From Candidatus Bathyarchaeota archaeon (GTDB taxonomy: Archaea; Thermoproteota; Bathyarchaeia; Bathyarchaeales; Bathyarchaeaceae), in assembly GCA_026967815.1 (NCBI GenBank), contig JAPUUO010000069.1:1-7422 (forward strand): DNA of 7,422 nt, read 5' to 3'. The notes below the pieces were generated by a model. The model made no database searches, had not been told where the DNA came from, and worked only from the letters and a program-made list of their open reading frames with translations. The position numbers were made by a program, and so were the translations under genes. Of the stretch, positions 5,385 through 7,422 are shown piece by piece; position 1 is the stretch's first letter, and every line of letters starts with the position of its first letter.

Positions 5385-6044
5385 TTGTCCACGACCTCTA
5401 TAACGCAGGCACCGACTGATAGCGATGTCTTTAATCACATCTGCGAGGCACTGAAGGATCAGGGTTATATTGTGCTCGACGAAGTGTTAATGATCGAGCA
5501 GTTGCAGTTGCTGTTTATCGATATCAAAAGCACTGATACTGCGTATTTTCATCAGGCAGGGATTGGTCGGGAACAGGTACACCAGCTGAATCAGTTTGTG
5601 CGCCGTGACCGTATCTGCTGGCTGAATATGTCGCATCTGCCTACGCAATTTTATCTGCAATGGGCTGAGCTGCTGCGCCGGCATCTGAATCGGGTGCTGT
5701 TTCTCGGGCTGTTCGATTACGAAAGCCATTATGCGCATTACCCCGCCGGGGCATTCTATAAAAAACATCTTGATGTCTTCAAGGGTAATTCCAATCGTCG
5801 CCTGTCGAGTATTTTATATCTGAACCCTGCCTGGCAGCCCGGCGATGGCGGTGAACTGGTACTGTATGTGCCGGATGATAGCCGGGTTCTGGAAATCGTG
5901 TCGCCTGCGTTTGGCACTATGATTGTTTTCCTGAGCGAGGAGTTTCCGCATGAGGTGCTGCCCACCCGATGTTCACGTTACAGCCTGACCGGCTGGTACA
6001 GGGTCAATGCTACAATGGCGGCTAATCTGGATTCGCCTGCCTAG
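5385..6044 (+). CDS. 2OG-Fe(II) oxygenase, prolyl-hydroxylase (SM-20/PHD) type
   Basis: The 219-residue product belongs to the Fe(II)- and 2-oxoglutarate-dependent dioxygenases, prolyl 4-hydroxylase type. The double-stranded beta-helix core carries the iron triad His128 and Asp130 (YKKHLDVF) and His189 (FPHEVLP). Arg198 in RYSLTGWYR is the expected 2-oxoglutarate anchor. The signature stretch NRRLSSILYLNPAW and DGGELVLY (about 137-160) is typical of bacterial SM-20/PHD-like proteins of this length. A known relative, PPHD of Pseudomonas, hydroxylates a proline of elongation factor Tu; whether this protein shares that target is not shown here. It starts at TTG with GAGG 8 bases upstream and is probably cytoplasmic. 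A terminator overlaps its stop codon, so it is likely a single-gene transcript. Confidence 0.9.
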   Translation: MSTTSITQAPTDSDVFNHICEALKDQGYIVLDEVLMIEQLQLLFIDIKSTDTAYFHQAGIGREQVHQLNQFVRRDRICWLNMSHLPTQFYLQWAELLRRHLNRVLFLGLFDYESHYAHYPAGAFYKKHLDVFKGNSNRRLSSILYLNPAWQPGDGGELVLYVPDDSRVLEIVSPAFGTMIVFLSEEFPHEVLPTRCSRYSLTGWYRVNATMAANLDSPA

Positions 6045-6064
6045 CAGTAAAAGCTGCTATTTTT
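6042..6064 (+). terminator. Rho-independent terminator overlapping the oxygenase stop codon
   Basis: TAGCAG (6042-6047) pairs perfectly with CTGCTA (6054-6059) around TAAAAG, followed by TTTTT (6060-6064). The first three stem bases are the TAG stop codon. The stem is only 6 bp, so termination may be partial, allowing some read-through into the DUF6172 gene 30 bases later. Confidence 0.65.
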
Positions 6065-6093
6065 AAATAAATTTATTAAAGTTTGAGTCGGTT

Positions 6094-6390
6094 ATGAAAA
6101 AAACATTCAGGTTAAGCCATGAAAAGATCAAGACACCACGGCTGGTGGAAGCCATCAAGCATGAGGTGAGTAAATATATAAAACGGGAACGTCGAAGGGC
6201 TTTGCCCGAAGGCGAAGACTACTGGGATTTTGACTGCCGCTATGGCGTCGATGAGGCCAGCAGTGAGGCTATTCATCTCAGCGAGATTAATAAGTGTATT
6301 AGTCAGGCTGAATCGCAACAGCTGGAATCCTTTTATCTGGAAGTGATGGTGAAACCCTGTCGCCGTAAAAAGCTGCCTCAGGAAGGATAA
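6094..6390 (+). CDS. DUF6172 family protein
   Basis: This 98-residue basic protein begins MKKTFRLSHEKIKTPRLVEA and continues with IKHEVSKYIKRERRRALPEG and YWDFDCRYG, the conserved pattern I recognise as the DUF6172 family of small proteobacterial proteins. Length and start agree with that family. There is no signal peptide or membrane segment; the N-terminal half has a helix rich in Lys and Arg, and the C-terminal half looks alpha/beta (ESFYLEVMVKP). Function is unknown. A weak GAG lies 7-10 bases before the ATG. It follows the oxygenase gene by 49 bases with a terminator between, so co-transcription is possible but not certain. Confidence 0.72.
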   Translation: MKKTFRLSHEKIKTPRLVEAIKHEVSKYIKRERRRALPEGEDYWDFDCRYGVDEASSEAIHLSEINKCISQAESQQLESFYLEVMVKPCRRKKLPQEG

Positions 6391-6459
6391 GGTTTTGGAT
6401 GCAAAGAGTAATGATGCTTGATTTTCGTAAGGCGCTTAAAAATAAATCTGTCATCAGGG

Positions 6460-6465
6460 TACAAT
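6460..6465 (+). promoter_or_regulatory. Candidate -10 box for the MipA/OmpV gene
   Basis: TACAAT at 6460-6465 matches 5 of 6 positions of a sigma-70 -10 box and would start transcription about 25 bases before ATG 6496. No good -35 box lies 16-18 bases upstream, so a promoter here would be weak or need an activator. Confidence 0.25.
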
Positions 6466-6495
6466 GTTAGAAATCGAGAACCTGATGAAATCGTC

Positions 6496-7302
6496 ATGCG
6501 AAAAACATTACTCAATATGCTACTTTTGCTCATCACTTTTTACTCCCCGCAGTCATCCGCACAGGATGTCATTTGGGATCTGGGCGCGGGTGCGGCGGTG
6601 TTCAATCTTAGTTTGTATCCGGGCTCTGCGGACAAGATTAATTATAATGTCCCGCTACCTTATTTTACGCTGATGGCTGAAAAGCTTGAGATTGATCGGG
6701 GCATTCGGACTTTTCTTTTCAAAAGTAAACGCATAGTGCTGGATCTGAGTCTGGGATTTGGTATTCCGGTGGACAGTGAAGACAGTAGCGCACGGGAAGG
6801 CATGCCTCATCTCGATGCGATCGCGCAACTGGGGCCCTCGCTGGAGTTTGTTCTGATTAAACCAACGAAAGATCGAATGAGCCTGAATTTTGAGCTGCCG
6901 TTAAGAGCGGCCGTGGCTACGGATCTCAAAAGCAGCAGTCATGAAGGCTGGTTGCTGGAGCCGCAGTTCAATCTTGAAAAACGCAGGCTGTACAAGTCAG
7001 GACTGGCGATGAAGCTCACCCTGGGGCTTAATTATGCAACCCGTGATTTCCATGCTTATTATTATGATGTGCCGCCGAGTTTTGCCACGCCATCACGGCC
7101 CGCTTATGTTTCGAAAAAAGGCTATGGCGGTTCCTTCGGCACCCTGAGTGCCAGCTGGCGTGAAGGCAACTTGATCGGGTGGACCTTGTTGCAGTACCAA
7201 AATCTAAACGGTGCGGTGTTTGAGGGTAGCCCACTGGTTGAGCAGAAGCACTCTTATCTGATCGGTGTCGGCTTTGCCTGGGTGTTTGCGCAGAATATGT
7301 GA
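6496..7302 (+). CDS. MipA/OmpV family outer-membrane protein
   Basis: From ATG 6496 the product has 268 residues, the usual size for the family. The open frame extends upstream to 6418, but only from ATG 6496 does it begin with a clear signal peptide (MRKTLLNMLLLLITFYSPQ, cleavage SSA-QD at 22/23). MipA/OmpV features follow in order: WDLGAGAAV (27-35), a Tyr-Pro-Gly-Ser turn and VPLPYFTLMAE (52-62), then the hallmark PVDSEDSSAREGMPHLD (91-107) and QLGPSLEF (111-118). The remainder is beta-strand-like and ends FAWVFAQNM. The family forms small outer-membrane barrels; E. coli MipA scaffolds MltA with PBP1B, while OmpV-type members act as adhesins or porins, so the exact role here is open. No clear Shine-Dalgarno site precedes the start. 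Confidence 0.85.
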   Translation: MRKTLLNMLLLLITFYSPQSSAQDVIWDLGAGAAVFNLSLYPGSADKINYNVPLPYFTLMAEKLEIDRGIRTFLFKSKRIVLDLSLGFGIPVDSEDSSAREGMPHLDAIAQLGPSLEFVLIKPTKDRMSLNFELPLRAAVATDLKSSSHEGWLLEPQFNLEKRRLYKSGLAMKLTLGLNYATRDFHAYYYDVPPSFATPSRPAYVSKKGYGGSFGTLSASWREGNLIGWTLLQYQNLNGAVFEGSPLVEQKHSYLIGVGFAWVFAQNM

Positions 7303-7306
7303 ATGC

Positions 7307-7338
7307 TAGCCCGCGTTCATCTGCGGACTAATGCCTTT
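7307..7338 (+). terminator. Possible hairpin terminator after the MipA/OmpV gene
   Basis: TAGCCCGC (7307-7314) pairs with GCGGACTA (7323-7330) around 8 bases, with one mismatch on plus-strand RNA (a G-U pair on the minus strand). A short T-run (CTTTTA) begins about 5 bases later. It starts 5 bases after the stop codon, which fits a terminator, but the U-tract is short and displaced. Confidence 0.4.
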
Positions 7339-7368
7339 TATATATGCTTAGTGTCCAGCAGCAAACAC

Positions 7369-7422
7369 TCACGGGTTGTCGGGGTCTGATGAGCCGGCAG
7401 GGGTCCAGATGCCGTAGACGCA
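7369..7422 (-). CDS. Possible C-terminal end of a convergent gene (partial)
   Basis: Read on the minus strand from the right edge, this stretch is open and translates to CVYGIWTPAGSSDPDNP before TGA (7369-7371). Seventeen residues cannot identify a family, and an open frame this short occurs by chance. The position, converging on the MipA/OmpV gene with a hairpin between, fits a real gene end. Confidence 0.3.
   Translation of the reverse strand, partial: CVYGIWTPAGSSDPDNP

Noticed and set aside
6418..6495. N-terminal extension of the MipA/OmpV gene
   Set aside because: It would place 26 polar residues ahead of a normal signal peptide; family length and the signal peptide both favour ATG 6496.
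1..7422. CRISPR array, insertion sequence, tRNA or rRNA
   Set aside because: No regularly spaced direct repeats with variable spacers, no transposase or terminal inverted repeats, and no tRNA- or rRNA-like stretches were seen on either strand; the only tandem repeat is coding.

Overview
The window looks like a chromosomal stretch of a Gram-negative bacterium, most likely an aquatic gammaproteobacterium. The pointers are a GlyGly-CTERM surface-protein tail with thrombospondin type 3 repeats, three predicted outer-membrane beta-barrels, a MipA/OmpV family protein and a DUF6172 protein. Species cannot be named from the sequence. Base composition is patchy by eye: AT-rich from about 370 to 1500 and 3780 to 5160, GC-rich from about 1510 to 3440, and intermediate after about 5170. 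This suggests blocks with different histories.

Layout. (1) 1-297: C-terminal end of a large secreted or surface protein with near-identical 35-residue calcium-binding repeats and a GlyGly-CTERM sorting tail, closed by a strong terminator. (2) 526-1404 coding: a porin-like outer-membrane protein. (3) 3782 down to 1510, minus strand: a three-gene cluster of a small Sec-exported protein with an internal double-glycine motif, a periplasmic C39-type cysteine peptidase, and a coiled-coil plus beta-barrel outer-membrane protein resembling FapF. (4) 3783-4377: a long AT-rich non-coding stretch. (5) 4378-5079: an orphan sulfotransferase. (6) 5080-5384: non-coding. (7) 5385-7302: a 2OG-Fe(II) oxygenase, a DUF6172 protein and a MipA/OmpV protein, all on the plus strand but probably separate transcription units. 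(8) 7369-7422: possible tail of a convergent gene.

The most interesting part is the minus-strand cluster. The C39-type peptidase and the FapF-like channel are the two signature components of the Pseudomonas functional amyloid (Fap) secretion pathway. Here they sit behind one small substrate-like gene instead of fapA, fapB, fapC and fapE. The small protein carries a Sec signal peptide followed by a stretch ending in Ala-Gly-Gly, which looks like a leader for C39 cleavage in the periplasm. The inferred route is Sec export, removal of the leader after Gly-Gly by the neighbouring protease, and exit of a 72-residue Gly/Pro-rich product through the FapF-like trimer. The family resemblances and motifs are visible in the sequence; the pathway is inference.
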